A stretch of 64,000 bases of DNA from Spirosoma pollinicola (GTDB lineage Bacteria; Bacteroidota; Bacteroidia; Cytophagales; Spirosomataceae), in NCBI RefSeq assembly GCF_002831565.1, contig NZ_CP025096.1, positions 2,953,027 through 3,017,026 of the forward strand, given 5' to 3'. This document shows positions 47,692 through 57,238 of this stretch, piece by piece. Under the pieces are notes generated by a model. The model was not told the origin of the DNA. It saw only the letters and a list, made by a program, of their open reading frames with translations, and made no database searches. A program made the position numbers and the translations under genes. Each line of letters opens with the position of its first letter. Position 1 is the first letter of the stretch.

Positions 47692-49050
47692 ATGATTAGT
47701 GAACATCCAGTTACCGAGCCAAAAGCAGCCTTATCGAAATCGGTACTGAAGCGATTTGCCATCAATGTGGCGTCGCTGTTCAGCGTTCACGCGGCTAACA
47801 TGCTGCTGCCCCTGTTAACGGTGCCGTATGTTGTACGCATCATTGGACCGGAGCGGCTGGGGTTGCTGAACTTCTCGATGGCGTATGTGGCGTATTTCAC
47901 ATTGCTGATCAATTACGGGTTCGATACGGCGGCTGTGCGCTCCATTGCCGCCGACCGGACCAATAAGGCGTTGATCAACAAAATTTTCAGTGAGGTGGTT
48001 GTTGGTAAGGCGCTGCTTTGGGTGTTGTCGACTATCATTTTCTGTATCGTTTCGTTCTCGGTACCCGAGTTCAGAGAGCATTTGGTACTGCATGTTTGCA
48101 CGTATTTCAGTTGTATTGGTGTGGTGCTGTTTCCGGTCTGGCTGTTTCAGGCTATGGAAGATCTGGGCCGGGTGGCGGTGTTTAACCTCATCGTCAAAAT
48201 CCTGTTCACACTGACCGTGTTTGTGGTGATTCGTCAGGCCGACGATTACGTCTATCAAAACCTATCGCTCAGTCTGGCGCAGGTGCTGGTTAGTGTTGTG
48301 GCTTTTCGGGTGGCTATCAAGCGGTTTACTATCGACTTTAGCTGGCCTGCCTTTTCGGCGCTGGCTGAACGCTTTCGTGACAATCGGATTCTGTTCTTTA
48401 CGTCGGTTGTGGCAACGATTTATGCGGGGTCGAATATCTTTTTACTCGGTCTGTTTTCTACGCCTTTCAGTGTAGGGATTTTTTCGGCAGGTACGCGCAT
48501 CGTCGGCATTGTACAGGCGTTTGTGTCACTGGCCCTGAATCAGGCCTTTTTCCCCATTGTTGCCAATGCCTTTGGGCAGGGCAGGGAACAGGGTTTACGG
48601 ATTGTGAAGACTATTTTCTTCCCTGTCACCCTCTTTATGATGCTCATCTCGGCGTCTATATGGATCATAGCACCCTACTTCATTCACCTGTTTTACGGGG
48701 CTAAGTTCGAGGAAGCTATTCTGGTTTTGCGGGTTGTTGCTCTATTGCCAATCACATTGGGGCTCAATAACTTAATGGGTGTCCATACCATGCTCAGTCT
48801 GAAAATGGACAAACCATTTTTTCGAATTACGGCTATTGGCTCCGTCATCAGTCTTAGTTTGAATGCGCTGTTGATTCAAAAATACAGCCACGTGGGTGTG
48901 GCCTATTCCTGGGTTATTACAGAAGCATGTGTTACGCTTGGTTTCTATCTCTATCTACGCCACAAAGGTGTCCAACTAATTCAGTTCAAGTACTTACAGG
49001 ACGCGGTCACGTTCACGTCGAACCGCATAAATACCCTGTTTAAATCATAA
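47692..49050 (+). CDS. Oligosaccharide flippase (Wzx/RfbX-like)
   Basis: A 452-residue polytopic membrane protein of the MOP exporter superfamily. It opens with FAINVASLFSVHAANMLLPLLTVPYVVRIIGPERLGLLNF in pieces, the family hallmark, and has about 12-14 hydrophobic helices distributed along its length. It would flip the undecaprenyl-linked repeat unit across the inner membrane. The ATG at 47692 is chosen; the frame is open upstream through a TTG at 47635 into the cupin gene, but those residues are hydrophilic and unlike the family. A polymerase-like gene follows four positions downstream, completing a Wzx/Wzy-type pathway. Confidence 0.9.
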   Translation: MISEHPVTEPKAALSKSVLKRFAINVASLFSVHAANMLLPLLTVPYVVRIIGPERLGLLNFSMAYVAYFTLLINYGFDTAAVRSIAADRTNKALINKIFSEVVVGKALLWVLSTIIFCIVSFSVPEFREHLVLHVCTYFSCIGVVLFPVWLFQAMEDLGRVAVFNLIVKILFTLTVFVVIRQADDYVYQNLSLSLAQVLVSVVAFRVAIKRFTIDFSWPAFSALAERFRDNRILFFTSVVATIYAGSNIFLLGLFSTPFSVGIFSAGTRIVGIVQAFVSLALNQAFFPIVANAFGQGREQGLRIVKTIFFPVTLFMMLISASIWIIAPYFIHLFYGAKFEEAILVLRVVALLPITLGLNNLMGVHTMLSLKMDKPFFRITAIGSVISLSLNALLIQKYSHVGVAYSWVITEACVTLGFYLYLRHKGVQLIQFKYLQDAVTFTSNRINTLFKS

Positions 49051-49053
49051 AGA

Positions 49054-49962
49054 ATGCAAACAGTGGCCGCCGTTGTAGTAACATACAACCGACTCAACGA
49101 TCTAAAAAAATGCATTGACAGTCTCCAAAAGCAAACCCGTCTGCTCGATGCCATTTTGGTTATCAATAATGGCAGCACAGATGGAACAGCGGAGTGGCTG
49201 GCTGATCAATCAACCCTGCGCGTTATTACGCAGGCTAATCTGGGCGGTGCCGGTGGTTTTGCGACCGGTATCAAGACCGCCTACCAGGCCGACTTCGATC
49301 TGCTCTGGTGTATGGACGACGATTGCCTGGCAGCGCCCAATGCGCTTCAGGAACTGCTTGAATCCCCAAACATTGGCCCCTGCATTAAAAACTGCATGTC
49401 GGTTAGTACAAAAGATGATGCAGAGCTCGCCTTTTATGTGGATCGCCCGAATCGCAGCTACCGACAGGTAACTGATATGACATCGTTCGATTTGGTGTAT
49501 GGAGTGGCGTCACTTTTTAACGGCACGCTGATTAGTTCGGAAGTGATTCGGACGATTGGTATACCCGACGAGAAGTTGTTTATCTGGGGTGATGAAGTCG
49601 AGTATATGACCCGCGCTCAAAAAATGGGCTTTCCGGTGGTTACCGTACCTAATTCGGTATTCTACCACCCGCCTTCGTTTGATCGGAACGGTATTCCCTG
49701 GCCCGGTGCCTGGAAACAATACTATGCCGTTCGGAATCAGCGTCGGGTGTTTCAGAATATGCATGGCGATAAGTATGGCAACCTGGTTTTTCTACAGTGG
49801 TCCGTACGGGAAACCCTGCAACAGATGATGGAAAAACGCAAGAACCGGATATATAACTTTTTGCTCTACGGGGAAGCGGCTTTTGACAGCATGCTTAACA
49901 ATTTCCGCAAACGGCCAGAGACAATTTTGACCCTACGGCTCTATCGGTTTATGCATAAATAA
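49054..49962 (+). CDS. Glycosyltransferase family 2 (galactofuranosyl/rhamnosyl-transferase-like)
   Basis: A 302-residue GT-A enzyme: VAAVVVTYNRLNDLKKCIDSL, VINNGSTDGTAEWL, QANLGGAGGFATGI, then the metal-binding triple LLWCMDDDCLAAPNAL, and the acceptor-side LFIWGDEVEYMTRAQKMG with the catalytic acidic pair. The GGAGGF and D-D-D patterns fit the GlfT2-like or rhamnosyltransferase subgroup. No membrane helix is present. It starts 4 nt after the flippase stop, so translation is probably coupled. The sugar it transfers is unknown. Confidence 0.88.
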   Translation: MQTVAAVVVTYNRLNDLKKCIDSLQKQTRLLDAILVINNGSTDGTAEWLADQSTLRVITQANLGGAGGFATGIKTAYQADFDLLWCMDDDCLAAPNALQELLESPNIGPCIKNCMSVSTKDDAELAFYVDRPNRSYRQVTDMTSFDLVYGVASLFNGTLISSEVIRTIGIPDEKLFIWGDEVEYMTRAQKMGFPVVTVPNSVFYHPPSFDRNGIPWPGAWKQYYAVRNQRRVFQNMHGDKYGNLVFLQWSVRETLQQMMEKRKNRIYNFLLYGEAAFDSMLNNFRKRPETILTLRLYRFMHK

Positions 49963-49971
49963 TCCTGCCTT

Positions 49972-51147
49972 ATGAACGTACTTATTGCAACTTATCTATC
50001 GCCAACATCGCCCTCGGGCGTGGTCACTTCCACCAACATACTTGTCAATGATTTGACGAGTGCCGGTGTGAATGTCCATATGGTCGATGCCACCAATACC
50101 CCGGTAATCTGGCGCAAATGCCTTGGTGTATTGAAGCGGTTGATGCGCCCGTTGGGCGGGGCGTTTTATGTTGTATATGATGAGTTCGCTTATTTCACGG
50201 GCATCTATCTGTCTACCCGCAAACTGCGGCAATCTCATTTCGACCTTATTCATGCACAGGACGTTCGTTCAGGCGTAGCGGCCTGGATGGCCCTGGGTCG
50301 GAACACACCCGTTGTGCTAACCTGTCATTTCAACGATGATCCCGTTCATGAGCTGGTAGATACCCATGCGCTTAAATCAGGTTTCACGAAGCAGCTAACG
50401 GCCTGGTACCGCTACCTGTTCTCACACGTCAAAAACTATTTGTTTGGGTCAGAGTACGCCTATATCAAGTCGAAGCACCTGTTACCCGGCAACATCAACA
50501 AATTGATTCTGCCTAATTCGGTTCGCTTAAACGCGCCTGTCAACGCTAAAGAAACCGCTAATCCGACAGAAACAGGGAAACTGATCATCTGCAACGTAGG
50601 CTATATCGACGAACGGAAAAATCAGCAGTTGTTGCTCCAGATTGGTCGCGAACTGATTCGGCGGGGCACAACCAATTTTCACATACGGCTGATTGGCGAC
50701 GGCCCGAAACGGGCTGAGTACACGCAGATGGCCAACCAATTTTCGCTAACGGACTATGTCACGTTTTACGGTCAACAGGCAGAGCCCTGGCGGTTGGTCG
50801 CTCAAAGTGATCTGTACATTCATACCTCACTGAACGACAATTGCCCGTACTCACTCATCGAGTCGTTTGCCGTTGGCACGCCGGTTCTGGCTTTGCCGGT
50901 TGGCGGCATTCCGGAAATGCTGCCCGATGGTGCAGGCGCTCTGCATGGAGCAACGGTTGTCGAATTGACCGACGAGGTTTTGACGTATTTCGACGCGGAG
51001 AAGCGCCAGCAACTGGCCCGCGTTCAGTCAGCTTATGCTGCGAAAGTATTCGACTCGCAAATTAACCTGGACAAAATGCTTTCATTTTATCGGCAACTAC
51101 TTGGGGAGCCTGCTCCTGCTGTTGCCCATCTTGCCCCTGTATCATGA
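49972..51147 (+). CDS. Glycosyltransferase family 4
   Basis: A 391-residue GT-B enzyme. The N-terminal acceptor domain includes YLSPTSPSGVVTSTNILVNDL and FDLIHAQDVRSG. The C-terminal donor domain has NVGYIDERKNQQLLLQIGREL, IRLIGDGPKRAEY, VTFYGQQ, and the E-x7-E-type motif region SLIESFAVGTPVLALPVGGIPEML. It transfers a sugar from a nucleotide donor during repeat-unit assembly in the cytoplasm. The last four bases overlap the start of the membrane polymerase gene (ATGA). Confidence 0.9.
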   Translation: MNVLIATYLSPTSPSGVVTSTNILVNDLTSAGVNVHMVDATNTPVIWRKCLGVLKRLMRPLGGAFYVVYDEFAYFTGIYLSTRKLRQSHFDLIHAQDVRSGVAAWMALGRNTPVVLTCHFNDDPVHELVDTHALKSGFTKQLTAWYRYLFSHVKNYLFGSEYAYIKSKHLLPGNINKLILPNSVRLNAPVNAKETANPTETGKLIICNVGYIDERKNQQLLLQIGRELIRRGTTNFHIRLIGDGPKRAEYTQMANQFSLTDYVTFYGQQAEPWRLVAQSDLYIHTSLNDNCPYSLIESFAVGTPVLALPVGGIPEMLPDGAGALHGATVVELTDEVLTYFDAEKRQQLARVQSAYAAKVFDSQINLDKMLSFYRQLLGEPAPAVAHLAPVS

Positions 51148-52403
51148 AAATCTGGATCTATCGGGTTGTCTTATTTGTGTTGCTATTCGGGATGAGCGCG
51201 CTCATTTACGGGGGTAATGCGCTCAACCCGTTGCTCGATAAAGCGGTTAGCGGCACAACCCTAATTGGCATTATCGCGCTGGTCATTTATTATTTCCGTC
51301 AACCATCTCTGTACAAAATAGTGGCCTGGCTGCTCGTACTGGGCGTAATTGGCCTGGTACTGGAATCCAAATACGAATACGGGCAGTTTGTTTATTCTTA
51401 TTTCGTTATCAAGCGCTTTGCCTATTGCGGATTAGCGTTAATGACCTATGCGGTCGCCACACAAGCCGGAGAATTGAAGATTCAGTGGGCCAACTACCTG
51501 ATTTTCGCTTTTTACATTATTAACCAGTTGTTTCTGGGTCAGATTTTCAGTTATAACCTAACGTCCGAAAGCCGAACCGTAACCTCCAACGAAGCCCTGT
51601 ATCTGGTTATTCCGTGCGTATACTATTTGATGATGTATCTGAAGGATCGTAAAATCCCCGATCTGCTGTGGATGCTTTTCACCTTCGCCTTTATTGTGTT
51701 CCTCCTGCACCGTTCCGTTATCTCGGCGGCTATCATCGCGATTGGCGTGGTGGCGGGCCTGTCAGTGATAGGTAAACTTTCGACGGGCGGTTTTCCAGTA
51801 GGTCGCACGCTGGGCACGTTTGTCGTATTACTTATTCTGTTGGCGCCTGCGCTGGCCGTGATGCCGGGAAACAAAGTCAACGCGTTTATGGAAAACATTG
51901 GGGGTATTCTGGACCCTAAAGAAGACAACACGGGTAGCTGGCGTCTGGAGCAGTCGGAGTATTATTTAAGTAAGATTCCCGACAAACCCATACTGGGCTG
52001 GCGCTATGTCGGGTACGACAACGGCGAGATTATGGAGAATGAAGATTTTCCCGAAAAAGGAACCATTATCCACTCGCAGTATATCGACATGCTCTATAAC
52101 TATGGGGCCGTTGGACTAGCCATTAACCTGCTGATCATCCTCGGTACGCTAGTGGCCATATACCGCCGGAACAAGGTTTTTTCTATTGAGCAAACCGTTC
52201 TGTTCTGTTTTCTCATCAGTGGCCTGATTTACGCCGTTTCGTACCAGTTACCGGTTTTTTTCTGGGGCTTTGTGGGTCTCGGTATGTACTACGCCCGCAA
52301 ACAGCCATCTGACGACAGTTCGACGGACTACCAGACGGTTGACATCGTTGATGATTCCGTTATACCTTCTTTTAGATTGACTACAAAACACGAAATAATA
52401 TGA
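51144..52403 (+). CDS. O-antigen polymerase/ligase-like membrane protein (candidate Wzy)
   Basis: A 419-residue polytopic protein with about 10-11 predicted membrane helices and one larger external loop near residues 250-330 (GGILDPKEDNTGSWRLEQSEYYLSKIPDKPILGWRYVGYDNG read in pieces). A short gap after that loop is followed by more helices. This topology and the GSWRLEQ-like loop are typical of Wzy/WaaL-family proteins, which have little sequence conservation. In a locus with a flippase and co-polymerase, a Wzy polymerase is the expected member. It overlaps its neighbours by 4 bases on both sides. Confidence 0.78.
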   Translation: MKIWIYRVVLFVLLFGMSALIYGGNALNPLLDKAVSGTTLIGIIALVIYYFRQPSLYKIVAWLLVLGVIGLVLESKYEYGQFVYSYFVIKRFAYCGLALMTYAVATQAGELKIQWANYLIFAFYIINQLFLGQIFSYNLTSESRTVTSNEALYLVIPCVYYLMMYLKDRKIPDLLWMLFTFAFIVFLLHRSVISAAIIAIGVVAGLSVIGKLSTGGFPVGRTLGTFVVLLILLAPALAVMPGNKVNAFMENIGGILDPKEDNTGSWRLEQSEYYLSKIPDKPILGWRYVGYDNGEIMENEDFPEKGTIIHSQYIDMLYNYGAVGLAINLLIILGTLVAIYRRNKVFSIEQTVLFCFLISGLIYAVSYQLPVFFWGFVGLGMYYARKQPSDDSSTDYQTVDIVDDSVIPSFRLTTKHEII

Positions 52404-53284
52404 TCAGTATCGTTATCCCTGTCCACAACCGCTTAGAATTTACCCGGCAATGCCTGGAGTGTCTGTCTGTTCAGACATACCGAAACTTTCAGATTATCGT
52501 AGTCGACGATGGGTCTACCGATGGAACCGACACGATGATCGAGCAGGAATTTCCGGACGTCGTTGTCCTGAAAGGCGATGGCAATTTATGGTGGACAGAA
52601 GCGACAAACTGGGGTATTCGGTACGCACAGAAACACGAGGATAAACAGCAGGAAAATTTCATATTGACCCTGAACGACGACACCCGCGTGGCACCCGATT
52701 ACCTGCAAACCATGCTGGATGCCTTCCGGAAACATAAGCCATGTCTGGTTGGCTCTGTAAGCGTCGATAGCGATAACCCCGAAAAGCTGGAATATGCCGG
52801 TGCTGCCTTTGAGCTGTATACTGCCGGTGGACGTCACCTGTCAGAGGATTATAACAGCAGTTACCGCGAGTTGGCTTCACGTACGTCATTCGTTGAATCG
52901 CACTCGCTACCCGGCCGGGGCACGCTTATTCCCATGGAGATTTTCGACAAGATTGGTCTGTATGATTCCAAGAAATACATCCACTATATGTCAGACATCG
53001 AGTTTTCGGTACGGGCTCGCAAGGCTGGCTACCGGCTCATTGTCAATGTATCCAGTGTAGTGTATGAATATGTAAAAGCAACCGGTATTCAGGTTGAGCG
53101 GAAGATAACCTTCAAAGAGTTTATCAATGGCTTTACGTCCATAAAGTCGCCAACCAACCTGCGGGTTCGCTACAATTTTGCTATTGATCATTCCAAGACG
53201 AAAGCTCTTTATTTCTGCTTCGACGTCGCCCGGATTTGCACTGGTTTTTTACTGCGCAAAGTCCGGATTATGAAACCACTATAA
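52400..53284 (+). CDS. Glycosyltransferase family 2
   Basis: A 294-residue GT-A enzyme: ISIVIPVHNRLEFTRQCLECL, IIVVDDGSTDGTDTMI, then LKGDGNLWWTEATNWGIRYA and the acidic metal-binding site FILTLNDDTRVAPDYL. The catalytic base region is YIHYMSDIEFSVRARKAG. This is the rhamnosyltransferase-like subgroup with the GNLWW motif. The start codon overlaps the preceding membrane protein stop (ATGA). The acceptor and donor are unknown. Confidence 0.9.
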   Translation: MISIVIPVHNRLEFTRQCLECLSVQTYRNFQIIVVDDGSTDGTDTMIEQEFPDVVVLKGDGNLWWTEATNWGIRYAQKHEDKQQENFILTLNDDTRVAPDYLQTMLDAFRKHKPCLVGSVSVDSDNPEKLEYAGAAFELYTAGGRHLSEDYNSSYRELASRTSFVESHSLPGRGTLIPMEIFDKIGLYDSKKYIHYMSDIEFSVRARKAGYRLIVNVSSVVYEYVKATGIQVERKITFKEFINGFTSIKSPTNLRVRYNFAIDHSKTKALYFCFDVARICTGFLLRKVRIMKPL

Positions 53285-53288
53285 GTGT

Positions 53289-54557
53289 ATGAAAAAAGTG
53301 CTTTTATCTGCTTACGCCTGCCTGCCCAATCACGGCTCCGAAGAGGGGACGGGCTGGACGTATGCAACCACACTCAGCCTGAATGAACTGGAAGTACATT
53401 GTTTGACAAAAAAGGATGGGAAAGCCACGATTGACCCAATGCTGGCAAATGGCCTTTTCCCAAACCTGATGGTTCATTATGTGCTGCTTCCGGCCTGGGT
53501 CGACAAATTCTGCAACTCCAATCTGATCGGGATGTATTTTCATTACATCTACTGGCAGTGGAGTGCGATGAAACTAGCCCGAAAGCTGGACCAACAGCAT
53601 GGGTTTGATATTGTACACCATGTTACTTACGGCAGCATCCAGTTGGGAAGTTTCATGTATAAACTTCGGAAGCCGTTCATTTTCGGGCCGGTAGGTGGCG
53701 GGCAGAAAGCGCCAAAAAACATGAAACGGTACTTTGGCGCTTACTGGTCGCGGGAGTGGATGCGCGATTGGGTCAGCACAATTTTGCAATACACGAATCC
53801 CGGCTTTTATAAGTCAGTACAAACTGCCGATCGGCTGGTCGTGACCAATGAAGTTACCTATAAACTGGCAAAAAAATTACGACCCAAATTACCCATCGAC
53901 CGGATATGGGATGCCGGGTTAAATTCAACGTTTTTGCCTGAAAAGGCCGTTGAACATTATCCCGACAGTACGCTGAAACTGCTTTGGACAGGTCGATTGC
54001 TGCCCCGTAAAGCCCTTGAGCTAACCATCCAGGCCCTGGGTAAAGTGGACGCAAACATTCCCGTAATGCTGACCATCGTTGGCGGCAAAGGCGAAATGGC
54101 CGATCAGGTGCCGCAGTACATTGAACGATATGGGGTTAGGGACCGCATCAACTGGGTTGGCCATGTGACCTTCCAGGAAGTGAAGAATTACTACGAACAA
54201 TCGGACGTGTTCTTTTTCACGAGCCTGCGCGATTCCTGTCCGCACCAGATACTGGAAGCTATGGCTTATTCGCTGCCGGTCGTTACGCTGGATTTACACG
54301 GTCAGGCTGAACTGGTCAATGAAGACACAGGTATTCGTGTGCAGGTCATCAATGAAGAACAGGTTGTAGCCGATCTGGCGAAAGCCATCGAGTGGATGTA
54401 CGCTCACCCTACCCAACGACTGGAAATGGGCCAGGCGGGTTACGCTTTCGCTCAAACGCAACTTTGGGAAACCAAAATAAGAACGTTTATCGACGAACTA
54501 TACCCGGCTGTACTATCGAAAACAACTACGTATTCGGCTTCCCTCAAACGAGGGTAA
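53289..54557 (+). CDS. Glycosyltransferase family 4 (paralogue of 57239-58507)
   Basis: A 422-residue GT-B protein that starts MKKVLLSAYACLPNHGSEEGTGW. The donor domain has LLWTGRLLPRKALELTIQAL, IVGGKGEMADQV, WVGHVTFQEVKNYYEQSDVFFFTSLRDSCPHQILEAMAYSLPVV in pieces, and LDLHGQAELV. It is a close paralogue of 57239-58507 across its whole length, with the same N-terminal SAYAC..GSEEG opening and the same FTSLRD segment. The pair flanks the aldo/keto reductase and GMC oxidoreductase genes. This suggests duplication, with each copy adding a related sugar to different acceptors (inference). It starts 4 nt after the upstream gene. Confidence 0.9.
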   Translation: MKKVLLSAYACLPNHGSEEGTGWTYATTLSLNELEVHCLTKKDGKATIDPMLANGLFPNLMVHYVLLPAWVDKFCNSNLIGMYFHYIYWQWSAMKLARKLDQQHGFDIVHHVTYGSIQLGSFMYKLRKPFIFGPVGGGQKAPKNMKRYFGAYWSREWMRDWVSTILQYTNPGFYKSVQTADRLVVTNEVTYKLAKKLRPKLPIDRIWDAGLNSTFLPEKAVEHYPDSTLKLLWTGRLLPRKALELTIQALGKVDANIPVMLTIVGGKGEMADQVPQYIERYGVRDRINWVGHVTFQEVKNYYEQSDVFFFTSLRDSCPHQILEAMAYSLPVVTLDLHGQAELVNEDTGIRVQVINEEQVVADLAKAIEWMYAHPTQRLEMGQAGYAFAQTQLWETKIRTFIDELYPAVLSKTTTYSASLKRG

Positions 54558-54611
54558 TTACCAGAGCCTGATTCTATTAACTCAACGATATTTAATTTAA
54601 AACTTCTCAAC

Positions 54612-55499
54612 ATGATTACCCTGGATCAACTTTCGTCCTTAGGTATTGGCACGAGTCGGGCAGCCTCGCTGGGAAGTCGGCTTACCCCAGACTTTTTTGC
54701 CGGGTTGCTTCATCTGGCTTCCGAACGAGGAGTTAACCTAATCGACACGGCCGATTTTTATGGGTCGGGCGATTCGGAACGATTGATTGCAAGATGCCTG
54801 AAGAAAACGGGCCTGCCGTTTTTTGTCGTAACCAAAGCGGGGTTGCCTTGTGTGAACGCGCCCGGCTGGATGTCGCCCCTCAACCAGGTTGTCAAAAAGA
54901 TAAAGCAGCGGACAGGGACTAAAAATAATTATAGTGCTGCTTACCTGATTAGCAGTGTTCAAAAAAGCGCCAAACGCCTTAGCGTCGATGCTGTCGATGC
55001 GTTTCTGCTGCACGAACCGAGCTGGGACGATATTGCCAACGCCGACTCTTGGGAAGGACTGGCGAAAATCAGGCAGCAAGGGCTGGCCCGTTATACCGGG
55101 GTATCGTCCAACGATTATCGGGTGGTGGAAGAAGGCATTCGCAGCGGACAGGTTCAGCTCGTGCAAACATCCACAGCCTGGCAGGAGGGTTCTGATTCAC
55201 CAATACTCGATCTGTGCCGAATGCATAACATTCCGGTAGTGGGGAATCAGGTGCTACGCCCTTACAAATCACTTCAGGGAAAATTTAACCAGCAGGAAAA
55301 AGCCATTCAGGAATTAGATGGACTGGAGGGTATGTCACTTCCTCAGTTTTTGATCGCGTCTGTTCTGGCCGAGAAAAAGATAGATACCGTACTCTTTGGC
55401 ACCAGTGATCTGGCGCATTTAGCGCACAACATTGCTTCGCTGCGCTATGTATCTGCATTGCCGCCTTCGTTATCGAGAATTAACCAACTCCTGTCATGA
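54612..55499 (+). CDS. Aldo/keto reductase family protein
   Basis: A 295-residue TIM-barrel protein of the aldo/keto reductase superfamily: LGIGTSRAASLGSRL near the start, then NLIDTADFYGSGDSERLIARCL with the catalytic Asp and Tyr, FFVVTKAG with the catalytic Lys, DAFLLHEPSWDDI where the usual His lies, and the C-terminal NADPH-binding VLFGTSDLAHLAHNI. It probably reduces or oxidises a sugar or sugar-derived carbonyl. It overlaps the following GMC oxidoreductase by 4 bases, so the two are likely to act in sequence on one substrate; what that is cannot be read from sequence. The location within the glycosyltransferase array ties it to the polymer. Confidence 0.85.
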   Translation: MITLDQLSSLGIGTSRAASLGSRLTPDFFAGLLHLASERGVNLIDTADFYGSGDSERLIARCLKKTGLPFFVVTKAGLPCVNAPGWMSPLNQVVKKIKQRTGTKNNYSAAYLISSVQKSAKRLSVDAVDAFLLHEPSWDDIANADSWEGLAKIRQQGLARYTGVSSNDYRVVEEGIRSGQVQLVQTSTAWQEGSDSPILDLCRMHNIPVVGNQVLRPYKSLQGKFNQQEKAIQELDGLEGMSLPQFLIASVLAEKKIDTVLFGTSDLAHLAHNIASLRYVSALPPSLSRINQLLS

Positions 55500-57160
55500 T
55501 CGTAACAAAAAACACGTTTCAGCCAGGCCAGAAACTCGACGCCGATATCTGCATTGTCGGCAGTGGCCCTGCGGCTATATCCATGGCGTTGAGCCTGGAC
55601 AAATCGCCCCTTTCGGTCATCTTACTGACAGGCGGAAGCTGGACAGAAACCATCGCTAATCAGGATTTATATCGGGGTGGCGTGTACCCGAGAGGCTCAC
55701 ACGAGCCGCTGGAAGAAAACCGCCGACGCCAGTTTGGCGGCACCTCGTCGGCCTGGGGCGGGCGCTGCATTCCGTTCGAATCCATCGACTTCAAGACCAG
55801 GTCATGGGTGCCCGATAGTGGGTGGCCAATTACCTATAACGATCTGCTGCCCTATTACCACGAAGCCGCTGACTTATGCCAGATCGGTCGGTTTGAATTC
55901 AACGCCCAAAAAGCGTTTCCAACAAGCACACAGGAAATTCTGGATGGTATGGACTCCGAGGAGTTGGTTTCGTATTCGCTGGAGCGATGGAGCCCCCCGG
56001 TCCATTTTGGCAAAACGTACCGCTCAACGCTTGAAAACAGTACAAACATTCAGGTATTGCTGGATGCGCACGTTCTAGCGATACAAACGCAGGAAGATAC
56101 AGGCCGCATCAGCCACGTCGACGTTACGATGGAGGGGATTTTATTGACCGTTCATGCAAAAAATTTCGTACTGGCAGCGGGTGGTATCGAAAATGCCCGT
56201 TTGTTACTGCATTCGACAAACGACCGTTTTCCAACTGGTCTCGGTAATCAGTACGACAATGTGGGGCGATACTACATGGTTCACATCAGCGGCATTTTTG
56301 CCGAGGTTAAGCTCTCCGACAAAAGGAAACTCATGGCCGACTTTGAACGGGACGCCGGGGGTATCTACTGCCGACGGCGCTGGTGGTTTCCGGAGTCAGC
56401 TCAGGAGGCCAACAAGCTGCTGAACACCATCTTTTTCCTATATCATCCCAATACGACAACCGGGCACCGGGATGTGCTGTTTTCGTCCCGATTTGTGGCG
56501 AAGTCGGTATTATCAATACTCAGCCAGAAATCGGTACCCCGCTCTATTAACAAGGCGAAAGAGTTAATGCCTGCTCTCAAGGAGCATTCTATTAACATTG
56601 CTAAAAACGGCTTTTTTGAGGTCCCTTCCCTACTGAAGCTCAGTATGCAGCGGATGGCTAAACGCCGGTTACCTTTTCTGCTCCCCTCCAAGCGCAACGA
56701 CTATTGGGGGTTGTATTTTCAGGCCGAACAGGCACCAAACCGAGATAGCCGGGTGTGCCTGTCTGATTCGCAGACAGATGCATTTGGTGTACCCAGAGCC
56801 GAGGTAAGACTTGCCTTTCTGGATGCTGACATTGACTCGTTGGTAAAAACGCATACCCTTTTTGTCAATAAATTCATTAGCCGAAAGCTGGGCGAGATAC
56901 GCTACTCGGAAAAGGGCCTTCGGCAGTTTTTACGTGAACGGGTAAAAACGTTCAATTCGGCATCGCATCATATTGGCACTACCCGAATGTCTGATAATCC
57001 CGAGACAGGAGTTGTGGACAGGAATTCAAAAGTATATGGTGTTGATAACTTATATATAGCGGGCTCCTCCGTATTTCCAACCGGCGGACACGCGAACCCG
57101 ACACTTACTATTGTTGCTCATGCGCTGTTGCTGGCAAACTATCTAAAAAGTAAAGATTAA
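55496..57160 (+). CDS. GMC-type FAD-dependent oxidoreductase
   Basis: A 554-residue FAD enzyme. The dinucleotide-binding motif is ADICIVGSGPAAISMALSL. A GGTSSAWGGRCIPFESIDF signature follows, then VLAAGGIENARLLL, and the C-terminal catalytic region SASHHIGTTRMSDNPETGVVD with the paired histidines, ending LYIAGSSVFPTGGHANPTLT, typical of the pyranose-oxidase/glucose-dehydrogenase side of the GMC family. No signal peptide is present. It would oxidise a hydroxyl of a sugar or sugar nucleotide. Its start lies within the end of the aldo/keto reductase gene. Finding this pair in a polysaccharide operon is unusual, and the product may be an oxo- or epimerised sugar (inference). Confidence 0.85.
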   Translation: MIVTKNTFQPGQKLDADICIVGSGPAAISMALSLDKSPLSVILLTGGSWTETIANQDLYRGGVYPRGSHEPLEENRRRQFGGTSSAWGGRCIPFESIDFKTRSWVPDSGWPITYNDLLPYYHEAADLCQIGRFEFNAQKAFPTSTQEILDGMDSEELVSYSLERWSPPVHFGKTYRSTLENSTNIQVLLDAHVLAIQTQEDTGRISHVDVTMEGILLTVHAKNFVLAAGGIENARLLLHSTNDRFPTGLGNQYDNVGRYYMVHISGIFAEVKLSDKRKLMADFERDAGGIYCRRRWWFPESAQEANKLLNTIFFLYHPNTTTGHRDVLFSSRFVAKSVLSILSQKSVPRSINKAKELMPALKEHSINIAKNGFFEVPSLLKLSMQRMAKRRLPFLLPSKRNDYWGLYFQAEQAPNRDSRVCLSDSQTDAFGVPRAEVRLAFLDADIDSLVKTHTLFVNKFISRKLGEIRYSEKGLRQFLRERVKTFNSASHHIGTTRMSDNPETGVVDRNSKVYGVDNLYIAGSSVFPTGGHANPTLTIVAHALLLANYLKSKD

Positions 57161-57238
57161 TCGAAACGACCGTTGTTATGGGTTAATCCATCCCTCTTTC
57201 TATTCAATCAGAACCTTAAAGAATACTGTACTCACGTT

